Assembly (NCBI RefSeq): GCF_000247815.1
Contig: NC_021676.1
Coordinates: forward strand, 3,439,544 to 3,503,543
Source of the DNA: Ficedula albicollis
Lineage: Eukaryota > Chordata > Aves > Passeriformes > Muscicapidae
Direction: 5' to 3'
DNA length: 64,000 nucleotides
Shown piece after piece: positions 1 through 12,415 of the stretch (positions are counted from its first letter, which is position 1; each line of letters opens with the position of its first letter). A model generated the notes under the pieces. The model worked only from the letters and a program-made list of their open reading frames with translations, searched no databases and was not told the origin of the DNA. The translations under genes and the position numbers were made by a program.

Positions 1-3000
1 TTTATAATTATCTTAAGATACTGTTTTCTTGCCTTTATTTTTAATTAAGCCAGTCCTTGCTCAACTTATTTTTTTGGTTTTTAAATTCTACCCATAAAAA
101 TCTACCAGACATGCCAGACACAAAATAAATAAATGCAATCTAGAGGGGAAAATACATATGCTGCCTCTGGCAAGAGGGGTGTTAAAAACTAAAGTGCCCC
201 TGTTATAATTGCAGTCATTAAGCCGTGATGAATAAATGAACATTATGCAGTCAGCTTGAAATAAAGTAAAATATTAAATAAATTTAAAATAAAACAACAG
301 GGGAAAAAACCCACCAACAAATAGAAGAGGTTGCTCAGAGCTCCATCCAGCCTGACCTTGGATTTAATTTTAAATATGTTGGCAGCAACCCAGATTATTT
401 GATATTCCTTAAAGCTCTGGGGCATATTTAGGTGGAGCCATCACATGAAGAGGTCTGGGAGCTCACTCATTTCTCTGTGCATTGTTTTACACACAAAATG
501 CAGCACACACCTTTCTTCCCCAGTGAAATAAGAGAATATTGCATTGTGAGCTGAAATTTAGGCTGCAAGGATACCACAAACACGTGAGTGATACCTGTTA
601 GCGTTTTGGCATGGAATAAATGAGTAATGGATAAGAAGGTAGTTCCTTATGGAAACCACCTGTTTCTACCTTGCTTGATCTCAAGTATGGAATTTTCAGA
701 TAAATTCCTATCTCCCAAGACCACCTTTCTGTAGAGATCAGTGTTTTCCAATTACAAAGGGGTTGTTAACACCATATTTTGCTGTAATTTAAGTGTCTGG
801 TGGTTGTTGCTCAGGAAGAATCACTCAGAACTCACAAAATGAAAAGAATGTCACATCTTACTTTTAAATTTTTCCTTCTTGATGCTATTAATCAATTTTC
901 CCTTAGTGAGTGTAAATGCATACCTTAAATGCTAAAAAGAAAATCTACACTAGACAGCTTTATTCCATCAAGAATTTAGTCTTTTTTTGTGTGTCAGTAG
1001 GGACATAAGAGTTCATATTATTTACATTTTATAGATGTTATACTGTGTTCCAGTGGTATTTAATTTTATTTGTTTTTCCAGCAAATCATGTCATTCTACC
1101 TGAATTATTTGTGTCTTTATTGATCTTTTGATCAGGGGAGAAGTATATTAAAAATGAATGCTGGGAGAGAGAAAAAATGATTCACACTGGGTGGCTTGGC
1201 TGAGTACACTTCAGAAAAGTTCCAAACAACATAAATAATGTATTGGAATTCCCTTAAAATAACATAAATATGAAGAGAGCCCAAGGCAAGGTGCTGCAGG
1301 GTGGTCACAGCAGGTCCATGTGTTCTCCAGTGAAAGCTGCATTGCCCACGAAGATTTGAATATTAAAATTGCCACATGGTCATAACAAGTTCTCCATTTC
1401 TGATTCCAAACAATTGTTTCAGTAGTGCAGGGAGCTGTGTGAAAAAACTCTGGAGTGTTCAGACCTGTTCAGCTTTCTCCAGCTTCTTTTGGAGCTCGAG
1501 CATTACTGCTGCTCCTTCCACTTAGAAATTTCATTTTTATCAGAGTGAAACGGGAGCTGTGCTTGGGTGCACAAAGGGAAGTTACTGTGGCAAATGTTAT
1601 CAGCTGCTATTGGCAATTAGCTTACAGAGGATTATTGGGGGTTTTAAATGCTTAACTAGAAAGGTGATATATCGTGTGCTAATGAAAGGGAAAATTTTAA
1701 CAAATGTAGGTCATCTTTGAGCAAAATTAGCATTCAAGAGAAGTTGCCTGTTATGTCTCAACTCCAGGAAGCTGAGCCTTTAAAGCATGGTAGGATGCTG
1801 CCCTCTTCTGCTGATCCTAAACTCAGTTTTTCCTTTACAGCATCTGCAATGGTTCTGAGCAATTTTTGTTCTCTGCCAGACACTGTGGTAGTTTTGTAAA
1901 ACAGAAAATAAGTGAAGTTTTCAAGTACACTCAAGCTATATATTTAATGCTGATAATGTGTGTACAAAAAACATGTACGATATTTTGTCCCAGGTGTTTG
2001 ATGTAGTATTTTTATTAGGTTAAATCAAGGAAAATTCCTGCCTCTGAACTCTTTTCTCTCTTCCAAAAGTCCAATTGATAAAGTTGGACTTGGAGCTGTG
2101 TAAGTACACTTTGCAGTTTGTCAGGTGATGAGTTTATTACCCACGGCCTCTTTTGTCCTCTTGGCAAACCTGTCCCTTGCGGAGCAGCACAGATCTGCCA
2201 ACAGCTGCTAAAACGAGCAGATTTGTGCTAAAAGTTGCAGCCTCTGTGTGTAGAGGCAGTGCTTGCATTCATGACATTCACAGTGAGCTCTAAGGATCCT
2301 GGTTCAGATTCGTCTCATTTAGGGAAGAGAGAGCTCCTTTCATTTTCATAGGGGAAATAATGGATTTGAGACTTAAGACTGCCCTTTAGCAGGGCTGATC
2401 CTGAATAGAAATGTGCTCATGCACTTAGTTCCTCTCTTGTGATCAGACACGGAAAATTATGGGAATGAAGGCAAGGGAAGTGATGAAATAAATTCATTTT
2501 TTACTTTGTCCATGCATTGCAAATGTAGGTACTTGAATCTCTTAGCACTTGTGCAATTCAGATATAGATTTAATAAGGGTTTCTGTGATGTAGGGGACGT
2601 GGAAATGTAGGGCTTCATGTAAGTGTGTTTTCAGGCACTCCAGATATCAGAAACACCTTTTTTAAGAGAAAGCCTTTTCATTATAAATTTCAAAATAAAA
2701 ACCTGGCCTTGGTGAGGACTCTTTCACCACCTGTCTTCACATTGCAAGGACAAGAATGCTTTCCCAGGAGAGGGAACCTGTTTTTATTATATATTTTTGC
2801 TATTTCTTGTCAAGTTGCATTGTTTTCATCCCATCTGTATATCTAACTAAGCTTAAGAGGAAGGAGTAACAGAAAATTATCAAAGAAGGTTTAAATCCAT
2901 CTTTGAATCTAACATCACTTTTCTTCTGCAGTGCCTCTGCAGCAGGGTTGTGATGAGCAGCAGGTCAGTGTGGCTTTTGTAAGCAGAGTCTTTCCACAGA

Positions 3001-3941
3001 TTCTGTGACATTTCTGCAAAGAATCATCAGGCATGAGAAATATCCATGTCACAGTGTATTCACTTTTGGGAGAAGTCCCTAAAGGAACAGGTTGTGACTG
3101 GATTGCCATGGAGCTGGTTGGAGATGACCCTGTGGTTCAGGATAATGCTGGCTGGTACAGATCTATCCTATGGCATTCCCAGGGTCTTGATTCACCCACC
3201 TGGGGAAATCCACAGCAGTGTCATATTTATGGCTTGATTGACATTTAGTTATGAAACCTTTCTTCAGTGACTCTTCCTGTGGTAACACTGCTGCTCTGAC
3301 TCCAGTCAGGATGTCCATACCAGTTTTCACCACTAAAAAGCTGATGCACCCTCGATTTTACATCAAGTTGCCCCTTTCAGAGTAACAAAAATGTTTTGGC
3401 AGCCATGGCTGCCAGAACTGAGTTACAAGTATGGGAGAAGTGGGAAAGGACAAGAGCTCACAACAATGAAATTCTTTTGGGAAAGAGTGAAAACGCTTCT
3501 CAGCTCATTTGCTCAGTACTGAAGAGTTGTCTCTTCATATCTGTGATTTAATTAACTGTTACCTTAAAAATGACTGACCTTTGGATGGTGTGTTTGGTAT
3601 TCCAATAGATGAGGTTTAAGTGGTCAATTTGCAATCTACTTAGCTAGACTTAAGTATGGTTTTGAATTGTGAATTGCTGCAGAGGAATGTAATGGGATTG
3701 GTAGAATAGTCCTTGTTTATCAGGATGGAAATATAGCCCTGACTTTTGTAGAGCGGTAAGTTAAAATTGAAAGATGTCCTGATACAAAAGCTGAAATAAC
3801 AAGAAGATTGCTTATAGGATTAGGTATGTACTCAACAATTGCTCAGTGCGAAATTACTGAACTGAAACATGAAGAGGAATGAGAGGCAGCACAGAGCAAC
3901 TCACTGCTGACAGTAAAAAAAGGCTGATATTTCTGATTAAT
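1..3941. other. Unassigned AT-rich non-coding sequence
   Basis: No repeat family, exon or RNA gene was recognised here. Open frames are all below 75 codons, have ordinary random composition and overlap one another on both strands (for example around 2915-3248), so none is called a gene. The stretch is AT-rich with few CpG dinucleotides, as expected for vertebrate intergenic or intronic DNA. Confidence 0.6.
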
Positions 3942-4006
3942 GGAAAAAAAAAAAAAAGGCCCCCCCCCCCCCCCCCCCCCCCCCCCGGAAAAAAAAAAAA
4001 AAAGGA
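3942..4006. repeat. Poly-C run (27 C) between two GG-A(n)-GG blocks
   Basis: GG then 14 A then GG is followed by 27 consecutive C (3960-3986), then GG, 16 A and GG again. The A-tract with its GG borders is therefore present twice with a C run between the copies. The same arrangement recurs at 21.9 kb and, less completely, at 54.3 kb. It may be a real simple repeat, but an assembly join across poly-G signal is at least as likely. Confidence 0.9.
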
Positions 4007-5589
4007 GTTTTAATAACCACATCGAGGCTTAAATCTCTGGGGCTTTATCACATCTAGTGTCTTTTCAATTGCTGTTCTTTGTTATTGTTGTTAAGGTCAA
4101 ATACATCACTGTATAATTGCCATACAAAGCTGAAAAATTGCTCACGTGGGTAAAACTTAGGATAAAGTATTTGCAAATAAGAAAAGACTGTTTATTTTGT
4201 TCAAAGTAAATGTAAAGTGTTATCTATCCCAACATCAGTTCCTTGCATTTATTACTGCAGAACAGAGAAATATATGTGGAAGTGATGCTCGAAGAGCAGA
4301 GCAAATATGTGCATTTTCCTTTCATTAGGAGACTTGGGCAATTGACTTGTCATTTAATCTTAATTTTAGGCCTGTTAATGTGAAATACATAATTTCATAC
4401 ATTGTGAGTCACAATGGCACCAAACTTCCCAGGCTGCCCCCAGAGTGCTGGCTCCTCCTCCCTGTTGGTGAAAACACTGAATAGGTTTAATCCAGTGCTC
4501 TGCTCCTGCAGAGCTGCAAACTTCACATCTCCTGATGAATCAAATCACTGAAATGGCATCATAAATATTGGAATTATAAATATATTTTACATTTTGGTGC
4601 TGGGAGACTTGAGTTTGGTTGGGGCTTTTTACATGTGTTTCAAAGTGAGTTGAAAGGTGCCAAAGAATAGTGAGAAAAAAAAAAATCAAAATTCGTGATG
4701 ATTCAGAAAGTTTCTGCCACCTTCCTTAGCCCAGAAAACTACCAAGTTTAGTGTTACTCTTTTGCCAGTATTTTAAATTCCACAAAACTGGGAAGCAATA
4801 ATTTCATTTTAGGTTTAATCTATTGTAATGAAGTTCTCACAAGACACATAATTAGAGCATAACTCTGAACATAAGATACAAACTTTCATTTTGAATGGTA
4901 ATTAAAGATACTTGAAAATTCTGAAATTCAGGCACTATAATTGAAGAGAAATGTCAGCCAGGGAAGCTGCACTGGGCCTAAGAAAGTCTTCATGTGAGCA
5001 GGGAAAAATTTCCAATCCCAAATTACAATTTACCGTTTAAAAAAAAAAAAAACAAACAAACAACTTAAATAGGATAAATAATTTGGGGCAAGAGGAGGTA
5101 GCAGGTGGGAAAGCTGGATGACAAAAAAATTTTGCAGAGTAGATTGCTGAGACAGATTCAATTCCAGATGTGGGTGCAGAAAGGGCAGGCAAGAGTCTCA
5201 CTCCTGATGTGTTGTTCTGTTCTGTATCCTTTATGTCCTGACTTTATTTAATGTAGAATTATCACTGAAAACTCCTTCAGGTTCAAATAGAAATTTTGAC
5301 AGAACTTGGAAAGTGAACAGCACTTAAAGTGAGCAAATTGGCATGAATTCATGGCTCTGCTGTTCAGGATTTTTGTATATAATTAGTAGCAATGTTTGAA
5401 CATTTTGGTTTGCCTATAAACAGTGGGGAAAACATCAAGGAACTGGATTGAATAGCAGTGTGCAGTTATAAAATCTCTTTAAATAACCAAGGAAGTATCA
5501 TTTGTTTGACAAAGTCTGCTGAAATATTATTTCCTTCCTCCTTGAAATATATCTGTTCAGTGGTGCTCCAAGGACCAGTGAAAAGTAAG
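4007..5589. other. Unassigned non-coding sequence
   Basis: AT-rich sequence without a recognised element. A short A-rich stretch with CAAA repeats lies at about 5040-5063. No credible open frame or RNA gene was seen. Confidence 0.6.
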
Positions 5590-5927
5590 GCAGAAAGTGG
5601 ATACTGGATAGTGCTGGGAACCAGGGAAAAGGCAGCCTTGAAGCCTTGGGTTTCTCAGGCTGCTCGAGGACAAGAAATTATAACAGTGATTGTGCACCTG
5701 CAGGGTGTGTGAGAGCCGTGTGAGTGTCTCGTGATGTTTTGCATAAAGCATGTTTTCATAGAGGTGTTGCCTTCTTGGACCAATGAGCTTTTTCTATTCT
5801 GTTTTGCACAAGCTACCCTATATAAGTGTAGTGTTTCTTTAAATGAAGCTCTTTTTTACTTCTCCATTACACGAAGAACTGTGTTGCATTATCCTTTTCC
5901 CTGCTCTCCTATAGCACAAATGCAACA
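5590..5927 (+). mobile_element. Endogenous retroviral LTR, family B (solo, 5' edge uncertain)
   Basis: This segment is shared, with divergence, by the copies at 34.4-35.1 kb and 63.04-63.27 kb. That repetition at three unrelated sites shows a dispersed element. A CCAAT box (5780-5784) lies about 35 bp upstream of a TATATAAG box (5819-5826), a typical LTR U3 promoter layout. The 3' edge is placed at a CA dinucleotide (5926-5927), because similarity to the 34-35 kb copy stops there. The 5' edge is uncertain; similarity is clear from about 5608. No primer-binding site or retroviral reading frame follows, so it is called a solo LTR. The family name 'B' is local to this annotation. Confidence 0.72.
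5775..5830 (+). promoter_or_regulatory. LTR promoter core: CCAAT and TATA boxes
   Basis: CCAAT at 5780-5784 and TATATAAG at 5819-5826 fall at conventional promoter spacing inside the family B LTR. The same pair is kept in the 63 kb copy, while in the 34 kb copies the CCAAT is altered to GCAAT. Whether it is active today cannot be judged from sequence. Confidence 0.55.
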
Positions 5928-8900
5928 GAAAGTGCAGATTTGACTCACTTGGTGGGACCCAAGGGCAGAGGAGCAGCTGGGCACTGGTGTGGGTTTGGGT
6001 GTGTGACTTGTCCTGAACCTGGCAAGGGAAAGGGGACAGTGACAACATCACTGAGCTAGTGTCTCCTCTGACAGGTGTCTGTGAAGTCTCCAAAATCAAG
6101 GGGGGATGTACCTGACTCCTCATTCCCAGCTGTTTAACCTGACCCAGAGTTTCCTCACAGCAAAGTGCCTTGAGTATTTTTGCTCACATTGGCGATTGGC
6201 ATGATTTTAGTGTGGTTCAAGGCTGGAACAGCTCAGGTTTGCACAAGTTCCAGCAGCAGGGCCCTGAGTGGAGCAGCAGGCTGGGATGTGGCACAGAACA
6301 GGGCAGGGATGGTGCAGGTGGCTTTGGGCTGTTTTCCATCAGCTCATTCTGATAAATGAGCTTCTCCTTGGGAGACGTGCCACCAAAGCAGCAAGCTCCA
6401 AGCTTGGGTTGGATGGTCTGTCTTGCTTTACATCCCTCAATAAATACTGGTACAAAGGCTTAAGAACAAAGGGAGGGTTGCAGGAAATTATCCAGGCCAC
6501 CTCCTTTGCCTTTCTTCCCTCTGCTTGGAGGGCGAGAGGGTACAAAGCATTATTATGTTATCTCTCTGTTCATTATGAGCCCATGAATAGAGCAATTTCC
6601 TTATTCACACATCTTTACAAATTGCTAGCTTGACTTCCTGTCATTTAAAACTACAAATGTGTTTAACAAAGAAGGTAATAGAATCATAACAATTATTGCA
6701 GGCACCAGGGTAATGTGAAAAACTCATTGGCTTAATTAAAAGCTGATTACAAAAGCAAAGGCCTAGGTTGCATCCACTGGAAAGTGTAAGGAGAAAGTAA
6801 CAGCAGCTTTGCAATATCAATTATAGTTTTAGAAAGGTAAGAAAGCTGTTATTATCCTGGGTTTTGTCATATTGTTATGATAGTTTTGCTTTCATTTATT
6901 TTCATTATTAACAACAGAACACCCACCAAAAAAAAATGCACCCCTAGAAAGGGGTGGATTTTCAAATCCCTCAGCATTCTCCACGTAAATCCTGCTGAAA
7001 TCACACTGAAGCAGACACCTGATGTTAAGCATTTAGGCCCATCAAAGTCAGTAGAATTAAGTGCTCAAAAATAAAGCATCTGTTTAAGTGCTTGGCTGAT
7101 TTGGGCTACAATTAAAGATTGAGCTCAGCAAGCATAGGTACAAACTTAAAAGTTATATATGTTATATTAGTCTTCTAGGAGCTATAAAATTAATGAAAAT
7201 TTGCCTTAGACTGGAATTTTATTAGGTTGCAGTCGAATGATGACAGATCCCCGTGGCACAGTTGCTTGAGGTCATTTTCCAACATTTCTTTGCCAGGGGC
7301 AATTCAGCCCAGAAAGGATTATACAGATTTTTATAGAGACAAAATGTCTTACAGGACATATCTGCTGAGCAGCAGCATTCTACCTATAAATGATAACACC
7401 AGGGGGATCAAGACCTCTTTGAGATGACTTTGTTTGTTTTCTTTCCTGCAGAGGAGGTGCCATTAAGAGTTCATGCTCAGTAAGAGTGTGCAAGTTGTTT
7501 TGGATTATGAACACAGACTGCACAGAATTCTAGATTGTTTCTCCTCATGGCTTCAGTTCTAGAGGTTGGTCTTGGAGTCATTGTGACCATTCTCTTGCTG
7601 AAGAGGGAATTCTGAATTTGCAATAGCTTTCCTTACAAATTAAGGATGAGGTGGGTCAGTTTGTGTAGCTGTAACTGTACAACTTGTTACTTTTCTAGAA
7701 ACATGAGCGTTTCTGCTTCCTCTTAAAATAAGCTGAAACAGGTTAAATTACCTTCAGTAGTGGCTTGTTCCATATTCTGTCTCATTAAAGTGGACTATGA
7801 ACATTCACAGCATTAATATGGAAGGGTCTCAGCAAGAGAGGGAACGAGTGTTTGAAGGGTTTCAGCTTTTTCTGGCAAAACGTGGGTTTTAAGGCAACAA
7901 CATTTTTGCAGTGAAGGGGACTGGATCAGTAGGAATGCTTAAAGCACCTGTCTGAAGCACAGAATTACTCTGTGATTATTGCATGCTCAGATCATGGCTC
8001 ATTGCTGGGAGCTGGCAGGTCTGGGGGAGCTTTCACTGCAGCAATTAGTGAGGAACGAAAGGGATGAGCAGAGCCACAGCTCAGTCTGGCTGTGCTGCCC
8101 CTCTCTCATCACAGGAAATCATTTCCTCTGAAGGCACTCAGGGAGGAGTAGTCAAACACTGGTCACCAGGCTGAGAGTGTCCCCGGGTTCTGCAGGAAAA
8201 AAGGGTCAAATGTGGTTGGTGTGGTTTTGTCTCCTGAGTTCCCATCCCTGCCTGTCTCAGAGGGACACAAAGGCTGTTCCTGTGTCCTTGATTTTCAGAA
8301 ATTATCATTTTATCCCTGTTCAGTAACAGAAAAATCTTTCCCTGCCTAAAATCTTTCTCTTTCAAGATAAGATTGAAGGTATTCTTTCTTTTCTTCAGGT
8401 AAGCTTTCCTTATAAACAATTTTATTTGGAAAGGAGAACAAAGGCTTTCAGGCAAAAAGTACAACAAGCTTTCAGGTGAAGTCTTCCTTTAGATCTTGAA
8501 TAAAAGAGGCAAACTTCAAAGATGAAGATAAGTTGAATTTAGCTGTATTAGTTTATAAATGATTTAGCTTTACAAACTTTAGTAGGTCATTTAAAGAACA
8601 ATATCTACCTCTGGTGTTTGTAAAATAATCTTAGAATTCATTTAGTATTTTTTGTGATGACAGACTAGTTAGAATTTCTTCAATTTTTATTCTACAGATA
8701 CAATTTGTTTAAAAGTTTCCTAAGGAGATAAGTATGGCTAAAACTAAACAAAGTAGTTAAAACAGCCGGGATTTTTGTTCCATTAACAGGAGTTTGCAGG
8801 GATGAAAAATGGGTGGTTCATGTCTATCAGTAGAATGCCAAAATCTTGAGGAGCATCCCTGACAGATGGATAATGCTTCAGCTAAACCTGCAAAAAATAT

Positions 8901-9529
8901 CTTTGATCCCTGAGATAAATCTGATTATACTTTGGCATAAAAAACTTAAAAATAAACCTGCCCTCTCAATCTCATTGAAGGGAGCAACAGCCAAGAGTTA
9001 CTCTCGAGAGAAACAGCCTGGCTCCTGAATGCCTTTAAAATGTTCTGTAAGCATCTGTGTGAAAAGAAATTGTGTTCATTTTCCTAAGCAGTTATCATTA
9101 AGACAAAAATATATTTTTCTTTTCTAGTGGCCTAACTTTGCCCAAGGAGTTAAATCAGATTATCATTGATTTTAATAAAACAGGAGTTAAACTTCCCAAT
9201 TATTATTACTCTTATATTTATATAGACTTTAAAAAAAAAACCCACTTTTAAATAATCCATTGTAAATTGTTATGTTTAAATGCAGACCCTCCATGTTTCA
9301 TTGTAAAGGTAATAAAACCTTTGTCAAACAATTCATAGTTCATTAGGGGAAAAAAATTAATAATAGAGGAGAGAAAAGCTTATTAATGTCCTCTGGACAC
9401 TTAGACATTTTTAACATAAAATAATTTCTTAGAAAATTATTAATAAAACTCTGAAAATTCTTTTTTCATGCAAAAAGACATCACTCTTCTGTCAATAAAA
9501 TTTCTTTTAGGGACCCCTGGCTCTTCTAG
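5928..9529. other. Unassigned non-coding sequence
   Basis: No repeat family or conserved coding frame was recognised. The longest open frames (121 codons near 6268-6633 on plus, 109 codons at 8138-8467 on minus) show no motif, signal peptide or domain and have overlapping frames on the other strand. A pyrimidine-rich run ending in CAG at about 7436-7451 resembles a splice acceptor, but no exon-like frame follows it. Confidence 0.55.
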
Positions 9530-9625
9530 AAGGGGTTTCAGAGCACTCAGAGTCAGGCTGGACGGGGATCAGGGGGTGGGACTGGATGAGCTTTAAGATC
9601 CTTGTAAACCAAACAAGTGGAAAGT
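9530..9625 (+). mobile_element. CR1 LINE 3' scrap (possible)
   Basis: The stretch containing 'gggactggatgagcttta' followed by 'agatccttgtaaaccaaac' resembles the final part of CR1 3' untranslated regions, where a 'ggactggatgatctttaag' type motif precedes a 'ccaaccyaaac' tail. Only about 90 bases are alignable by eye, so this is tentative. Confidence 0.45.
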
Positions 9626-10605
9626 TCTTCAAAAAAACTAAAATCTCTGTTCTGGCAAACCAAGCAGCCTCCACACACAGAATTTGAAACAGATTTTGAG
9701 AAAAAAAAATCCCTGGATTTTGGGTTTAGAATTCTCTTTTGTACCTGTTGTGAATGCAAAGTATAATCATGGAGAGCATAGCTCCAGATTAGCCAAATCA
9801 GAAGCAGAATATTCCTCAATCTCAGTTAATTTTAGCTTTTTAGGCTCTTTTGCCTTAATAAAAGTCTCTGCCTGTTGCAGTTTATGCTGTAAAAGTGTGT
9901 TTCTGTGCGCTCATCTTTGGCAGAGCCACACTTTAAACCATTGCAAAGTTCCTGTGTCACTTTGGCAGAGAGCAGAAAATCCAAATTACTCAACTGGATG
10001 ATCTGAACTTCTCCAGGGAAGGTTTAATGAGCTGCTGTATTCTAAATCCAAGTTTCCATGGAAGTAGATCAACTTAGCAGATCATTATATTTTTATTGAA
10101 TTTTACATTTAAATGCATAAAATTTGATAGACTAGAATTATATCCTTTTGCTTATCATTGTATTTCTTAAGTATACAGCTGAATTAGAGTGAAGAGGAGA
10201 ACAATTATAAAATATATAATTATTCAAAAAAGCCCAAATCCTTTTGTCTCAGACAATTGCCCAACATTTTTGATGCCAGGCACTCTGTTGCAGCAAAGTG
10301 TAAACTGTGTTTAATACCTTAGGAAATAAAATGTTTAAATATGACGGTGGTAAAAATCTATCTAGATTATTATGAGAAATAAACCAGCTATACTTTGGGC
10401 AGTAATTTTATTTTAGGCTTTCAGTAAAAACAAATGAGAATACAGAAATAATAAATGAGCAAGCAGTGCTTTAATCTCTGTGTTAGGTGCTAGGATGGTC
10501 TTTGAATAAAGATAATTTCCCTAATTCAGCTGTCTCAGCTATTGTAGGGAAATTGGTGGAGCAGTTCTAACTCACACTCCCCATCCTGGAGTGTGAAATC
10601 TCCCA
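9626..10605. other. Unassigned non-coding sequence
   Basis: AT-rich with no recognised repeat. Open frames around 9553-10001 overlap on opposite strands and have no recognisable similarity. Confidence 0.55.
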
Positions 10606-11105
10606 AATTATAGTGGAATCTTTATATTACCTGAAGAACCTATTGGGCAAGTGGCACTTTTTCTCTTGGTTTCCAACACTAAAGGGTGCTGGACAGGCTG
10701 AAACTGTTCCAGGATCACAAAAGGCACCAGTGTTGGGTTTGGGGAAGGCTGGGGGATTGGGGCAGTCACAGGGAAGGGCTCACGGGTGAGGTGTGCGGGG
10801 AGTGAGAAGCTCAATAGTGAAAAACCCATCTTCAGAAAAACCTGAGCTTTGTTCTTATTATAGTGGAATCTTTATATTACCTGAAGAACCTATTGGGCAA
10901 GTGGCACTTTTTCTCTTGGTTTCCAACACTAAAGGGTGCTGGACAGGCTGAAACTGTTCCAGGATCACAAAAGGCACCAGTGTTGGGTTTGGGGAAGGCT
11001 GGGGGATTGGGGCAGTCACAGGGAAGGGCTCATGGGTGAGGTGTGCGAGGAGTGAGGAGCTCAATAGTGAAAAATCCATCTTCAGAAAAACCTGAGCTTT
11101 GTTCT
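10606..11105. repeat. Tandem duplication, two units of 250 bp
   Basis: Unit 1 (10606-10855) and unit 2 (10856-11105) are direct copies at a constant offset of 250 bp with only a handful of substitutions, for example cacgggtgag versus catgggtgag. Each unit holds a G-rich stretch around 10735-10765 and its counterpart. The high identity implies a recent event or a false duplication in the assembly. The duplicated minus-strand open frames inside it (ending '...GSSGNIKIPL') are a by-product of the duplication and match no family I know. Confidence 0.93.
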
Positions 11106-11482
11106 GTGCCAGCCCACTTCTGGAGCTTTGGGGGGAAGTAAAAGGATGTCTGCTGTAATTTTGCAAGGCTACATGAGCAATACTCTGCCACCTGGGAAAT
11201 CAAACAGGCCCACAAAACCCAAGTGTGCCTGCAGCAAGAGTGGTCACCCTGTCAGAGGCACGGTGCAAAAACAAAGAGGGAAATGGGAAAAATCACACAC
11301 TTCCAGCTCTCAAAAGGGCCCTGATGGCAAAGATTTCTCCTCACAGTCCCCTGTGTCCTCTCTGCTCCCTGAGACATGAAAGGGGAGGTTTGCAGGTTGG
11401 TGCTGGTTTCTGTCAGTGGCAGGGTGCTCGGGCGCCCTGGGAGCAGGAGCTGAGTGCTGGGCTGGTGCCTTTTTGGACTACC
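11106..11482. other. Unassigned, relatively GC-rich flank of the LTR
   Basis: This piece is GC-richer than its surroundings and lies immediately 3' (in element orientation) of the minus-strand family A LTR. It might be residual ERV internal sequence or host DNA. The overlapping 83-104 codon frames on both strands show no retroviral motifs such as a zinc knuckle, an aspartic protease or a reverse transcriptase box, so no coding call is made. Confidence 0.45.
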
Positions 11483-11959
11483 TGAAAACAGAGCCCAGAC
11501 AGAGTTAAAGGAATAAAAATCAGTCCTATTTACTGCAGGGCCTTCAGGTACATTCAGGGCAGACAAAGCTCCCCGGGGGTTACACCCACAATGGATGACA
11601 GGTCATGGGTTTTTACACTTTTATAAGTCTGACCCATTTGCATATTGGGGGTTAATCTCCCAATTACAGCTTCAGCTAATGGAGTCATTTACCCAAGTTT
11701 GCTCCCCCCAACTCACTTTTGTTTGCATTTCTCAGTGCCTGAGGCAGTGAGGTGTCCTTGATTCCCAGCCTGGAGAGGAATTATTTTGTCTGCCCCAAAT
11801 GGGAAATCAGCAGCTCACGCTGGATATGGAGTTCAGAGTTATACACTGAAGAATTACAGGATTACAAAGATAGAAAAGCTAAAATCCTAAGGCATCAGGG
11901 GCAGGACTGTGTCTGGAAGGGATCCTGGCCTGACCCCAGAGGCACTTTGGTGACTTTCA
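11483..11959 (-). mobile_element. Endogenous retroviral LTR, family A (solo)
   Basis: Read on the minus strand, this roughly 477-bp segment is similar along most of its length to the plus-strand copy at about 45.0-45.48 kb, including the stretch around 11740-11850. In element orientation it has an ATGCAAAT octamer (11636-11643), a TATAAAAG box (11618-11625) and a 3' end near CTGTTTTCA at 11483. The A/T-rich region around 11509-11520 corresponds to the poly(A) signal region of the other copy. The outer edges are chosen from where similarity fades and from TG/CA-like ends, so they may shift by tens of bases. No flanking target duplication was clear. Plus-strand open frames across it (for example 11752-11997) are incidental. 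Confidence 0.72.
11618..11643 (-). promoter_or_regulatory. LTR octamer and TATA box
   Basis: On the minus strand an ATGCAAAT octamer is followed about 10 bp later by TATAAAAG. In the sister LTR at 45 kb both are mutated (a GAGCAT-like octamer and TTATAGAAG), so this copy keeps the better promoter core. Confidence 0.5.
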
Positions 11960-12155
11960 GTGCCCCAAGGTTGATGTTAGTGGGTATTTCCCGCTGAAGT
12001 TTGCTGCTGCTCCCAGGAAGGTTTATTAGCTGGGTGAAATGCTGTAAATCATTCAGGGCAGCTCAGCCCAGCCTCAGCCTTCCCTGGGTGATGTTACAAC
12101 TTCTTGTTGTGGACCAGATCTGTCTTTGTCAGGAACACAGCTGCATAAAACATAC
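11960..12155. other. Unassigned sequence flanking the LTR
   Basis: About 200 bases with moderate GC and no recognised repeat or exon. It may be part of an older, diverged repeat, but no alignment could be supported by eye. Confidence 0.45.
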
Positions 12156-12158
12156 AGT

Positions 12159-12415
12159 TAAAAAAAAAAACAAAAAAAACAAAACCAAACCCAAACAACA
12201 AAACACCCTCCTAGGAAAACAAAGAAACAAACCCATCTCCAACCCAACTCCCCACCCTCACAGGGAACAATTTCTTTCTAATATCCAATCTGAACTTATT
12301 CTATTTCAGTTTGAATTAATTCCCCCTTCTCCTGTCACTGCAGGCTCTTATAAATATAATATATAAATAAATATATAAATAAATATATAAATAATATAGA
12401 AATATATGTATATGA
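12159..12415. repeat. A-rich tract and TATAAATAAATA microsatellite
   Basis: 12159-12235 is an A/C-only stretch of AAAAC/AAACC type. After a short spacer, 12345-12415 is a degenerate array of ATATAAATAA units ending in ATATATGTATAT. Both are low-complexity sequence. Confidence 0.85.

Noticed and set aside
7436..7470. Splice-acceptor-like pyrimidine tract ending in CAG
   Set aside because: No exon-like open frame with a matching donor follows, and such tracts are common by chance in AT-rich vertebrate DNA.
10608..11166. Duplicated minus-strand frames of 73 and 102 codons
   Set aside because: The shared C-terminal residues reflect the 250-bp tandem duplication. No known domain, and no evidence of selection can be seen in two near-identical copies.
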